Source of the DNA: Clostridium sp. C105KSO13
GTDB taxonomy: Bacteria > Bacillota > Clostridia > Lachnospirales > Lachnospiraceae
DNA: 64,000 nt
Assembly: GCF_001517425.1 (NCBI RefSeq)
Contig: NZ_FBWL01000170.1
Coordinates: 1 to 64,000 of the forward strand
Direction of reading: 5' to 3'
Part shown: piece by piece, positions 1 to 7,233 of the stretch
Numbering within the stretch: the first letter of the stretch is position 1
Layout: every line of letters begins with the position of its first letter
Notes under the pieces: model-generated
The model's database searches: none
The model's input: the letters and a program-made list of their open reading frames with translations, nothing else
Told to the model about the DNA's origin: nothing
Position numbers and translations under genes: made by a program

Positions 1-69
1 AGATAGGGCAGAGGTGGAAGTGCAGCAATGCATGGAGCTGACTGTTACTAATAGGTCGAGGGCATAACC
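1..69 (+). rRNA. 23S ribosomal RNA, 3' end (partial)
   Basis: The first bases match the conserved 3' terminus of bacterial 23S rRNA, including the TACTAATAGGTCGAGGGC block just before the end. Only the last part of the gene lies in the window. No 5S rRNA follows before the terminator at 155-181. The end coordinate is estimated from the usual AACC terminus and could be off by a few bases. Confidence 0.93.
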
Positions 70-154
70 AGACAAGGTGATAGGAGATAATAAGGATGAT
101 TCTTTGTATGTAGTTTTGAAGGTGTATGAAGTTAATTAAATAGAGAGCATTGAG

Positions 155-181
155 ACGATACTGGCAGAGTATCGTTTTTTT
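155..181 (+). terminator. Rho-independent terminator of the rRNA operon
   Basis: Stem ACGATACT (155-162) pairs with AGTATCGT (168-175) across a five-base loop and is followed by a run of seven T. It lies about 85 bp after the 23S end with no 5S gene between. Confidence 0.85.
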
Positions 182-189
182 GTATGCAA

Positions 190-208
190 AAAAGGGTCTG
201 ACCCTTTT
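190..208. repeat. Solo palindromic arm AAAAGGGTCTGACCCTTTT
   Basis: A perfect 9-bp palindrome around a single central T. The same arm, with small changes, forms the outer limbs of the nested palindrome at 23961-24050 and occurs again at 46217-46235. Here it stands alone behind the rRNA terminator. Confidence 0.75.
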
Positions 209-371
209 GCTCTCCGTTGTCAGAATATTCTTAAAATATTTTTATGTGCTGCCTGTCTTTTTTTTACCTTTTTCACCAAGCCGGAATGATACAATAACAA
301 TGTTGTTGCGTCTAAACATAATAAAGCAGGCACACCTAAAGAGCCTGACAAGTTTATAAGGAGGAAGCTTT

Positions 372-1034
372 ATGAGCAAAAAAAGAAAGTTGTCAGTTGT
401 TCTTCTGATGGCAATAATACTTACACTGCTGGGAGGCTGCATAAAAAAGTTTAATGCAAGTGGATATACTAAAGCTATACTGGATGTTTCTTATAAGAAT
501 AAAACGGATCAGTATATAGAATTGACAGGTGCATCTGAGAAGGAAGCTCAGAAGATTTTTGAAAAAAACATGGATACGACCATGAAAGCCTTCGAGGCCT
601 TAAATTTTCCAGAAGAGATGGAAAAAAAGTACAGAAAGTTATTTGAAGTTTTATCAAAAAATGTCAAATATACGGTAGGAGAGGCTGTAGAAGATAAGGA
701 AAGAAATTTTACAGTGGATGTATCAATCAAGCCTATCACGATTTTTGGCGACACGTATGGTGAGTTCCAAAAACAGGCAAAGTCCTATGCTGAGGAGGTT
801 TCTAATGATGTCCTCAATGGTGCAGAAATGCCATCTGATGAGGTAATGCAGAATAATGTGTATCAGATTTATTATAATATTTTGAAAAGCACCATAGAAG
901 CCGGAATTCCTTATGGCGATACTGAAACTGTTACAGTACATGTAAACAAATCAGATGGAAATGTTTATGAGATTCCCAAGGAAGATGTGAAGACATTACA
1001 TGATAAAATGATTTCCCAGAATACAACTAAGTAG
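372..1034 (+). CDS. Putative lipoprotein (DUF5105-like)
   Basis: 220-residue protein starting at ATG 372 behind AAGGAGG (358-364). A short basic N-terminus and hydrophobic stretch end in the lipobox LGGC with Cys23, so it should be lipid-anchored on the outer face of the membrane. The mature part is charged and probably mostly helical in its first half. It resembles small Clostridia lipoproteins annotated as DUF5105, whose function is unknown. It stands alone between the rRNA operon and tRNA-Ser. The lipoprotein assignment is firm and the family assignment is tentative. Confidence 0.8.
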   Translation: MSKKRKLSVVLLMAIILTLLGGCIKKFNASGYTKAILDVSYKNKTDQYIELTGASEKEAQKIFEKNMDTTMKAFEALNFPEEMEKKYRKLFEVLSKNVKYTVGEAVEDKERNFTVDVSIKPITIFGDTYGEFQKQAKSYAEEVSNDVLNGAEMPSDEVMQNNVYQIYYNILKSTIEAGIPYGDTETVTVHVNKSDGNVYEIPKEDVKTLHDKMISQNTTK

Positions 1035-1188
1035 TGTAGAGGAGATGGACGTTTTACAGGACATGGCTTTTAATGCTGGATATAGTAGAGAAAATAGCAT
1101 AGTAAGCTATATGGTACAATTCTTATAAAAAGTCTTATAAAAAGTTGAGTGCCTTTGCAAAAAAATGCTGGTCTTTGCTATTAAAGTT

Positions 1189-1197
1189 TGGTATAAT
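1189..1197 (+). promoter_or_regulatory. Extended -10 promoter of tRNA-Ser
   Basis: TGGTATAAT is an extended -10 element 36 bp before the tRNA, with no clear -35. Between it and the tRNA is a stem-loop (1200-1227) whose stem AGGTATGCA (1202-1210) pairs with TGCATACCT (1217-1225). This hairpin would be in the tRNA leader. Confidence 0.55.
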
Positions 1198-1232
1198 ACA
1201 TAGGTATGCAAAAACTTGCATACCTATTATAT

Positions 1233-1321
1233 GGAGACGTATCGAAGTGGTCATAACGAGCCTGACTCGAAATCAGGTTGTCCGCAAGGGCACGTGAGTT
1301 CGAATCTCACCGTCTCCGCCA
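1233..1321 (+). tRNA. tRNA-Ser (anticodon CGA)
   Basis: Class II tRNA of about 89 nt. Acceptor stem GGAGACG pairs with CGTCTCC, followed by discriminator G and an encoded CCA (1319-1321). The anticodon loop CTCGAAA gives anticodon CGA, reading UCG. A long variable arm (TTGTCCGCAAGGGCA region) and the T loop TTCGAATC are both present. Confidence 0.96.
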
Positions 1322-1324
1322 TGA

Positions 1325-1364
1325 GCCTGTTTGCGGTCGATGTCCGTAACAGGCCCTTCTTTTC
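1325..1364 (+). terminator. Terminator after tRNA-Ser
   Basis: GCCTGTT (1325-1331) pairs with AACAGGC (1348-1354), with a further short inner pairing, and is followed by CCTTCTTTTC. Position and T-rich tail fit a terminator of the tRNA transcript. Confidence 0.7.
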
Positions 1365-1481
1365 AGATAGAATCAGTGTTTACATCTAATTAATCAAATT
1401 AAAATGTTGTTATCAGATCAATTATATTTAACTAAATGACATTGTAAATAGGATAGTGTAACATATTCGTCTCTAGCTCTG

Positions 1482-1952
1482 TTATCGTTTTTTACTCTTA
1501 GATTCCTTTCTTGTTTTCCAGACGACTGCCAGAATGTCCTTTAGCACCAGAAAAGCGTTCATTTCATCATAGTCGTATTTTTTCTGCAAGTCGTCTAAGA
1601 GAACATCTAATTCCTTGGCGTAGAAACAGCTGTCCACTTTTTCCTGATAAGTTACAAGAACGGGGTATCTCTTTCCCCAGACTTTTGTCCAGTCCACTTT
1701 GTTTGAGACTTCCTCACTTGTCCTGTCAATCGCATCTTGAATTTCTTGGACATCCATATCAAAATCAATCAGTTCATCCAAGGTCAAGTGATACAAAAGT
1801 GATAGCTTTTTTGATTGGCGTATATCGGGGAGAGTTTCAGCGAGTTCCCATTTTGAGATTGTCTGTCTGCTGACTCCTAATTTTTCAGCGACCACCTCCT
1901 GCGATAATCCGCTTTTCTTCCTTGCGTTAAACAAGTTATTTCCTAATTCCAT
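1482..1952 (-). CDS. XRE-family transcriptional regulator
   Basis: 156 residues. Residues about 7-62 form a Cro/C1-type helix-turn-helix with the signature GLSQEVVAEKLGVSRQTISK followed by a tryptophan. The remaining 95 residues are acidic to mixed and match no domain I recognise. The start is fixed by AGGAGG eight bases before the ATG. It is monocistronic and opposite to both neighbours, so its target is not evident. The divergent flavin reductase at 2227 is one candidate. Confidence 0.88.
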   Translation of the reverse strand: MELGNNLFNARKKSGLSQEVVAEKLGVSRQTISKWELAETLPDIRQSKKLSLLYHLTLDELIDFDMDVQEIQDAIDRTSEEVSNKVDWTKVWGKRYPVLVTYQEKVDSCFYAKELDVLLDDLQKKYDYDEMNAFLVLKDILAVVWKTRKESKSKKR

Positions 1953-2226
1953 TTAGAATACCTCCTGTGTATTGCTCTTTTAGACATATTAAAAAGTATA
2001 GTCTTTTTGTAAAAGAAAAACTAGCTTACAAAAACGGCATTTATGTCATCTTTTTTAGCAATTTCCATAAAAGGGAAAAAGCATGCTGTAGTATATAAAT
2101 TCACTGGTTGAAAAATAGTTTGACAAAGTTTATTATATAAAGGAAGAATAACACCATTTGCTTCATTCATTTTTTACAAGTCAATTTATTCTAAAAGAAA
2201 ACAAAATGTCAAGGAGGAATCACGCT

Positions 2227-2763
2227 ATGAAGAAAAAAATCGAAATATTTGATTATGCTAATGATATTATGAAGGTACTTGGAAACGGTGTTTTGCTGAC
2301 CACAAAAGCAGAGGATAAGGTAAATTCCATGACTATTGGCTGGGGTACACTTGGAATTGTGTGGGGAAAGCCAATGTTTATCACATTTGTCAGAGAAAAT
2401 CGGTTTACAAAGCATCAATTAGAAAGAAATCCTGAATTTACAATAAATATCCCATATGGAGACTTTGACAAAAAGATATTAGGGGTTTGTGGTACAAAAT
2501 CGGGACGTGACTGTGATAAAATCAAAGAACTGAATTTAACCCTTGAGACACCTGAGGTTATTTCTGTTCCTGCCATTAAAGAACTTCCCCTGACACTTGA
2601 ATGCAAGGTTTCGTACAAACAGACACAGGATATGCTTGCCATTTCTGAGGAGAATAAGAAGGCGTTTTACCCTCAGGATGTTGACAGCTTTTTCCATGGC
2701 AGCAATAAGGATTTACACACTGCTTATTATGGCGAAATTGTCAGTGCTTATATTATAAAATAG
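2227..2763 (+). CDS. Flavin reductase-like FMN-binding protein
   Basis: 178 residues from ATG 2227, chosen because AAGGAGG lies at 2211-2217. A longer in-frame reading from 2158 has no ribosome site. The fold is that of the flavin reductase-like/FMN-binding split-barrel family: an N-terminal VLLTTKAEDKVNSMTIGWGT strand-turn, then FVRENRFTKHQ, then NIPYG. Such proteins bind FMN and act as NAD(P)H:flavin oxidoreductases or as partners of other redox enzymes. The substrate is unknown. No operon partner is present. Confidence 0.85.
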   Translation: MKKKIEIFDYANDIMKVLGNGVLLTTKAEDKVNSMTIGWGTLGIVWGKPMFITFVRENRFTKHQLERNPEFTINIPYGDFDKKILGVCGTKSGRDCDKIKELNLTLETPEVISVPAIKELPLTLECKVSYKQTQDMLAISEENKKAFYPQDVDSFFHGSNKDLHTAYYGEIVSAYIIK

Positions 2764-2892
2764 CATATCGGAAAACGAGAAGATAAGTAAATAACAAATT
2801 CTCAAAACAGAATTAGACTGGGAGCGTCCCTATCAAAGGATAGGGACGTAAATCCGAAAGGGCAAGAAGCTTAAATGGTATGATATTACTTA

Positions 2893-3690
2893 CTATTCTG
2901 TCTGTGAAAAACGCTGCAGGAGTCCTGGGATCTTTTCTTTTGAAATCACAATATTCATGCTTTGCGGGTTAATCACAATGCCGTCTATATCGGCTCCAAG
3001 CACCTTTTCAATATTTACAAAATCAAACATATTTACCTGAAAACTATTTTCTGTATTAAACTTTTTTAATTCATTATGGTCTGTAAAAAATGGCTGGAAC
3101 ATTTTACCGTCCTTATTTTTTACACAGGGAATTTTAAAATTAGAACCCCTGGGCACTTTTTCACCTCCCGGCACTTCCAGAGCCATAAGTAGCCTGGAAC
3201 GCACCAAGTTGACAGCCATTTCTTCTTCTAAATTGTGAAGTTCAGGTTTCTCGCTGTTTGGTTTATTCCGATATATCTCCTGCATAAAATAAAGTCCGGT
3301 CAATTGCAGCTGTGGATTTACAACAGGTTGTTTTTCCTTTGGAAGTTTGGAATAATCCAGCGGTACAACTATCTTATCCAGTGGTATTTTGGTGTTTTGT
3401 TCCTCTTCAACAAATACAACTTCATTCACTCCCAAAAAGTACAAGCTGCTGTAAAACCCCAAAAGCTGAGCATTTTCCATACGTACAATCATCATAAAAT
3501 CCTGATTCTCATCTTTAAACTTCTGAGTAATTTCTTTTGCTTTTTCTTCTGTTGAAAATACCCATACCTGATCGTTGAACGTCCTCTCGTCACATGTGAC
3601 AAAAGGCATTTTCGTACCCCGTCCGAAAGGGATGTATGTGGTTTCCATTTTCTGCATTTTTCTTACTTGTATCAGAAATTTATTCTCCAT
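2893..3690 (-). CDS. SseB-family protein
   Basis: 265 residues. The C-terminal third (about 180-260) has the pattern of the SseB N-terminal domain, IPCVKNKDGK through FDFVNIEKVLG to GIVINPQSMNIVI. The N-terminal half appears to be a more divergent repeat of similar strands. No signal peptide or membrane segment is present. SseB-like domains are common in Firmicutes and their role is poorly defined. The start is supported by a GAGG site just upstream and a good promoter at 3720-3748. Confidence 0.72.
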   Translation of the reverse strand: MENKFLIQVRKMQKMETTYIPFGRGTKMPFVTCDERTFNDQVWVFSTEEKAKEITQKFKDENQDFMMIVRMENAQLLGFYSSLYFLGVNEVVFVEEEQNTKIPLDKIVVPLDYSKLPKEKQPVVNPQLQLTGLYFMQEIYRNKPNSEKPELHNLEEEMAVNLVRSRLLMALEVPGGEKVPRGSNFKIPCVKNKDGKMFQPFFTDHNELKKFNTENSFQVNMFDFVNIEKVLGADIDGIVINPQSMNIVISKEKIPGLLQRFSQTE

Positions 3691-3719
3691 GACAGACCTC
3701 GATTCATTTATTTTCTAAA

Positions 3720-3748
3720 ATTATACTACAGGCTGTATTTTATAGCAA
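3720..3748 (-). promoter_or_regulatory. Sigma-A promoter of the SseB-like gene
   Basis: On the minus strand TTGCTA (3748-3743) and TATAAT (3725-3720) are separated by 17 bp, about 30 bp before the start codon. Confidence 0.7.
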
Positions 3749-3755
3749 ACCTAAA

Positions 3756-3769
3756 CTTATAAGTCTATC
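3756..3769 (+). repeat. 14-bp direct repeat, left copy
   Basis: CTTATAAGTCTATC recurs identically at 4844-4857, so the two copies bracket the unrecognised gene at 4019-4837. No inverted repeats or transposase accompany them. Confidence 0.5.
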
Positions 3770-3898
3770 CCCGCTATATACTGGTTTAGCAATAACGCTG
3801 GGCACTCTATTAGGGTTACGCAATCAAGATACAGGAAATGCAAGTTAAAAATAATCCTTTATTTTACACCATTTAATATAATCATGTCAATAATAAGT

Positions 3899-3926
3899 TT
3901 GCTTTTTCTAAAACTTATGTTATAAT
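3899..3926 (+). promoter_or_regulatory. Sigma-A promoter for the 4019 gene
   Basis: TTGCTT (3899-3904) and TATAAT (3921-3926) lie 16 bp apart, about 90 bp before the start codon. The rest of 3691-4018 is AT-rich and shows no other gene. Confidence 0.65.
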
Positions 3927-4018
3927 AAACTTATAAACGTATTTAGTACCGATTATAATATTGCAAAATTCACTGCATCTAAATGTATTATAATCAAAAA
4001 GTTAAAAGAAAGGAGAGT

Positions 4019-4837
4019 ATGATTATTTGTCACTGCAAATATCATACAAGACATAAAATGCAGGTAGTTGGAAAAAAAGTCGAACACAAAGTTTTTGGAC
4101 AGGGAACAATAACAAATCATTCTGGAAATATCGTTACTATCTCTTTTCCCAAGGAAGAAAAAAAATTTATATATCCTGATGCATTTGCCAAGTTTTTAAC
4201 GTTCAAAAATAAGTCTGCTCAAAATGAAATAAGCACTATATGTAACAAAAAGCTGGAGATGGAGAATAATCGAAAAAAAGTGCTTCATGAACAACAGGAG
4301 CACCGTCAAAGAATCCTCGCTTTAAAAATCACGCCAAATTCTCAAGCAGCCTTTAATGTTGATTTGAATGATTTAAATGAAATCTTTTCATTAGGCAATG
4401 TATCGACCGGATGTTATTTAAGCGGCCATTCTAAGGGAGAACCACGCGTTCCGAGTAAACTAGGACCTAATTCTGCCTGCTTGCTGACCGGACGCACTCC
4501 TAATACTCCGGAAAAAGAGCGCCGGATACTGGGAGCATTTATGGTAAAGGATAATTTTTTAGGAGATGTATGCAAAAACGGAATTGTAGAATGTCACGAC
4601 CAGTATCAAATACGCTTGAATCCAAACAAAAGGATGCTGTATTGGGATTATTTCGATGGCAGCGATCCTCTCCCGCGTTGGGGAAACACAGTGTTCAAAT
4701 ATTTTTCAACCAGTACGATGCAGCGAATCCTACTGGATATGGAGAAGACATCACAAAACGCCGAAGAACAGGTGGCCATTCATGCGTTCTATCAATATTT
4801 TTGTGACATAAACCACTTGCCGCAATCAACAGATTAA
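4019..4837 (+). CDS. Unrecognised protein with UvrD-tail-like N-terminal motif
   Basis: 272 residues from ATG 4019 (AGGAGAG just before). Residues about 14-55 contain GKKVEHKVFGQGTI followed by alternating strands. This resembles the small VxHxxFGxG Tudor-like module found at the C-terminus of UvrD/PcrA helicases and in stand-alone Lachnospiraceae proteins. A lysine/glutamate-rich linker (about 70-105) follows. The C-terminal half (LGPNSACLLTGRTPN, ILGAFMVKDNF) is a conserved-looking domain I cannot name. The protein is soluble. A nucleic-acid-related role is a guess from the N-terminal module only. Confidence 0.7.
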   Translation: MIICHCKYHTRHKMQVVGKKVEHKVFGQGTITNHSGNIVTISFPKEEKKFIYPDAFAKFLTFKNKSAQNEISTICNKKLEMENNRKKVLHEQQEHRQRILALKITPNSQAAFNVDLNDLNEIFSLGNVSTGCYLSGHSKGEPRVPSKLGPNSACLLTGRTPNTPEKERRILGAFMVKDNFLGDVCKNGIVECHDQYQIRLNPNKRMLYWDYFDGSDPLPRWGNTVFKYFSTSTMQRILLDMEKTSQNAEEQVAIHAFYQYFCDINHLPQSTD

Positions 4838-4843
4838 TCTTAT

Positions 4844-4857
4844 CTTATAAGTCTATC
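4844..4857 (+). repeat. 14-bp direct repeat, right copy
   Basis: Second exact copy of CTTATAAGTCTATC (other copy 3756-3769), seven bases after the stop codon of the preceding gene. Confidence 0.5.
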
Positions 4858-4967
4858 TATTCACAAACTGATCCGTTAAATACGCTGAAATCTTTGTCGT
4901 GGTTATGCAATGCAGCATAACCGGCAGCACAATTTCATATAATTCTGTAAAACTGGAGGGAATGCTT

Positions 4968-6020
4968 GTGATAATTCTGATCCGGAAGAGATACCTTTTG
5001 TCCACAATTTGTGTGATTGTACTTGGAGTCTTATGCTGTTTTATATTGTCTCAATTGATAAGGCAGTCCGCAAAATCGCCAGATAGAGTTATTGTGGGTG
5101 GAAGCGTCCGCTACATATTGCAAGGTTCAAATGAAACTGTATCAGTAATGAATCAGGAGAGCAAAGTTAACAGTGAACGCTTTCAGCGACCTTCTAAAGC
5201 GCTTCCGTATCCCAATCCATATTCATTCAAGGACTTCCAAAAGAATGATGAACAATCACCGTTGATAGGGAAAAGGTTTGATAATCCTGAGGACTTAATT
5301 CTTGCATACTATGGAATCTTACAAGAGGCATCTAATATGATTGGCTATTCGGGCGGGTGTGGTTCGATTGGCTGGTCGAAAGTTCCTTATCCTTATGCAT
5401 ACGAATTGTTGACAAAGGAAACACAAAAGGAAATGTCACTTAATCAATTTATCGATTCATTTTGTGGAATAGGGTATACAACTCTTTTGAAACTGATTCC
5501 CGCATATGCTCCTTCCGATACACCTGCCGGCATTAAATACTATATGGTTGAAATAGAGCTGATAACCGGGACGAAAGTTAATGACGGTGAAGGACAACAT
5601 GATGGCAGCCAATTTGCCTACTATTATGGGCTGATTACAACTGAGAAAATGCCTGATCAGGGATGGAAGATTAAGGACATTTACTATATTCCCGAAGACT
5701 TTCTTTGTGCACCCATGCATAGTTGGTTTTATCTATCCGACGCCATAGTGCAAATTGTTTACGGAAATAATCTGAAATTAATTGATAGAATAGACAAAAC
5801 TGAACAAAAAAACGATATGATTTATATTTATGCGTCCGGAAAGGAAAAGAGTTATCGGTTTGATTTTGTCAGAATTAGTAACGGGTATGATATTCTTGTC
5901 CATGAATATATACTTGATAATGGAAGCTGGAAAGAAACAAATCTCTTGAGCGATAAATGGAAAAATATGAAGCTGACTGTAGAAAGCTCTATTGCAACTT
6001 CGTTACAAGAAACAAACTAA
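4968..6020 (+). CDS. Unrecognised membrane-anchored exported protein
   Basis: 350 residues if it starts at GTG 4968, seven bases after GGAGGG (4955-4960). The in-frame ATG at 4962 is only one base from that site, and the reading from 4899 has none. A single transmembrane helix (about residues 9-28, YLLSTICVIVLGVLCCFILS) follows arginines and lysine, so the bulk should be extracytoplasmic. The ectodomain is mixed alpha/beta with no motif I know. It may be a signal-anchored surface protein. Both neighbours are unrelated. Confidence 0.7.
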   Translation: MIILIRKRYLLSTICVIVLGVLCCFILSQLIRQSAKSPDRVIVGGSVRYILQGSNETVSVMNQESKVNSERFQRPSKALPYPNPYSFKDFQKNDEQSPLIGKRFDNPEDLILAYYGILQEASNMIGYSGGCGSIGWSKVPYPYAYELLTKETQKEMSLNQFIDSFCGIGYTTLLKLIPAYAPSDTPAGIKYYMVEIELITGTKVNDGEGQHDGSQFAYYYGLITTEKMPDQGWKIKDIYYIPEDFLCAPMHSWFYLSDAIVQIVYGNNLKLIDRIDKTEQKNDMIYIYASGKEKSYRFDFVRISNGYDILVHEYILDNGSWKETNLLSDKWKNMKLTVESSIATSLQETN

Positions 6021-6036
6021 ATTTGTCAATAAAAAT

Positions 6037-6062
6037 AAGCGTTCATCTTAAGATGAGCGCTT
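6037..6062 (-). terminator. Terminator of tRNA-Trp
   Basis: A 13-bp inverted repeat, AAGCGTTCATCTT (6037-6049) with AAGATGAGCGCTT (6050-6062), has one wobble position. Read on the minus strand it comes directly after the tRNA and is followed by a T-rich ATTTTTATT tail. Little T-run is present in the plus direction. Confidence 0.8.
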
Positions 6063-6067
6063 AAAAA

Positions 6068-6138
6068 CAGGGGATGAGAGAATCGAACTCCCACCAAAGG
6101 TTTTGGAGACCCCTATCATACCATTTGACCAATCCCCT
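6068..6138 (-). tRNA. tRNA-Trp (anticodon CCA)
   Basis: Minus-strand 71-nt tRNA. The acceptor AGGGGAT pairs with ATCCCCT, the discriminator is G, and no CCA is encoded. The anticodon loop CTCCAAA gives anticodon CCA for UGG. D arm and T arm (loop TTCGATT) are normal. Its own promoter lies at 6172-6200. Confidence 0.95.
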
Positions 6139-6171
6139 GTATGCTGTGGCATAATTGTCAGCCACTTGTTT

Positions 6172-6200
6172 AGTATACTAAGCGAAACAATTTTTGTCAA
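6172..6200 (-). promoter_or_regulatory. Sigma-A promoter of tRNA-Trp
   Basis: On the minus strand TTGACA (6200-6195) and TATACT (6177-6172) are separated by exactly 17 bp. The -10 lies about 34 bp before the mature tRNA 5' end. Confidence 0.85.
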
Positions 6201-6233
6201 GAAAAAGCACGCAAATTTCTTTAAATACTCACT

Positions 6234-6257
6234 TGCAAAACTAAATGCAAAACTAAA
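6234..6257 (+). repeat. Tandem 12-bp repeat upstream of the LytTR system
   Basis: TGCAAAACTAAA occurs twice back to back and is followed by a partial third TTGCAC. It lies between the divergent tRNA-Trp and LytTR regulator promoters. It could be a regulator site, but no family match is evident. Confidence 0.45.
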
Positions 6258-6377
6258 TTGCACCCCTATGTGGAGTTTTATCCCGCAAAGTGGAATTTGC
6301 TTTCTCAATTCACCTATATCATTGTCATTCCGGTGAATATCTGTTTTAGTTCTGCAAATCTTCCGTAAACTTCCCCA

Positions 6378-6405
6378 TTGAATATATCTGTGATATATAT
6401 ATAAT
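6378..6405 (+). promoter_or_regulatory. Likely promoter of the LytTR two-component operon
   Basis: TTGAAT (6378-6383) and TATAAT (6400-6405) are separated by 16 bp, leaving a leader of about 110 nt before the start at 6526. Confidence 0.55.
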
Positions 6406-6525
6406 AGAAGAAAAGAGTGCAGTCTGTTGCCGGGGCTGAAAGAATCCTGCATGGGGCGGCATAGGACAGCATTTTAGTGGTGCGCAAAAAACGGCACAGA
6501 GTTTGTGGAATGAGGAAGTCTGTAT

Positions 6526-7233
6526 ATGATTAGAATTGCAGTTGTAGAAGATGAAGAAGTGTATGCACATCAGTTAGTAAAATACCTGAAGCGTTATGAG
6601 AAAGAAAAGAAAGAGGAACTGCAGATCACTGTCTATTGGGATGGGGATGGTATCACTGCGGAATATAGAGCGCAATTTGATATTATTTTTATGGACATTC
6701 AGATGAAGTTTGTGGATGGAATGACGGCTGCCGAGGAAATCCGTAAAAAGGATTCCGAGGTGATTATCATCTTCATTACGAATATGACACAGTATGCCAT
6801 CCGGGGATATGAAGTGGATGCTCTTGATTATTTCCTGAAACCGGTTCATTATTTTGCCTTTGCGCAGAAGCTGGGCAGGGCAATTGAACGAATGAAAAAA
6901 CGCCATGCCAGACATATTATAGTGCCGGTCAAGGGTGGAATCCGCCGTGTGGAGAGTTCTGACATTTATTATATAGAAAGCCAGGGACATAGCTTGATTT
7001 TCCATATGAAAGATGAACAGGTTGTTTCTAGCGGCACTATGAAATCTATGGAGGAAGAATTAAAAAAGCTGAATTTTTCCAGAGGGAACAAATGTTATTT
7101 AATTAATCTGGAGCATGTAGAGGGGATAAAGGATAAGTGTGCCATAGTAAAAGGGAAAGAGCTTTTGCTGAGCCGTTCCGGTTTGAAAAGTTTTATGCAG
7201 GATCTGACGAAATATTGGGGAGAGGTGAAGTAA
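6526..7233 (+). CDS. LytTR-family response regulator
   Basis: 235 residues. The N-terminal receiver domain has the acidic pair EDEE, phosphoacceptor Asp57 in IIFMDIQM, a conserved Thr in FITN and Lys in YFLKPV. The C-terminal LytTR DNA-binding domain runs from about 130 to 230 (IPVKGGIRRVESSDIYYIES onward). This is the AgrA/VirR architecture. The stop codon directly abuts the ATG of its sensor kinase, so the two are co-transcribed. The likely target is the GH3 locus immediately downstream, whose promoter carries two LytTR-consensus repeats (8620-8648). Confidence 0.92.
   Translation: MIRIAVVEDEEVYAHQLVKYLKRYEKEKKEELQITVYWDGDGITAEYRAQFDIIFMDIQMKFVDGMTAAEEIRKKDSEVIIIFITNMTQYAIRGYEVDALDYFLKPVHYFAFAQKLGRAIERMKKRHARHIIVPVKGGIRRVESSDIYYIESQGHSLIFHMKDEQVVSSGTMKSMEEELKKLNFSRGNKCYLINLEHVEGIKDKCAIVKGKELLLSRSGLKSFMQDLTKYWGEVK

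Noticed and set aside
1045-1128. 27-codon open frame behind GAGGAG, after the first lipoprotein gene
   Set aside because: The ribosome site touches the ATG with no spacing, and the short peptide matches nothing I can name.
1202-1225. Perfect hairpin before tRNA-Ser considered as a terminator
   Set aside because: No T-run follows and it lies between the promoter and the tRNA, so it is more likely a leader structure.
4899-4967. Longer N-terminus for the membrane-anchored protein at 4968
   Set aside because: No ribosome site upstream of 4899, a hairpin covers the start, and the GGAGGG at 4955-4960 is correctly spaced only for GTG 4968.
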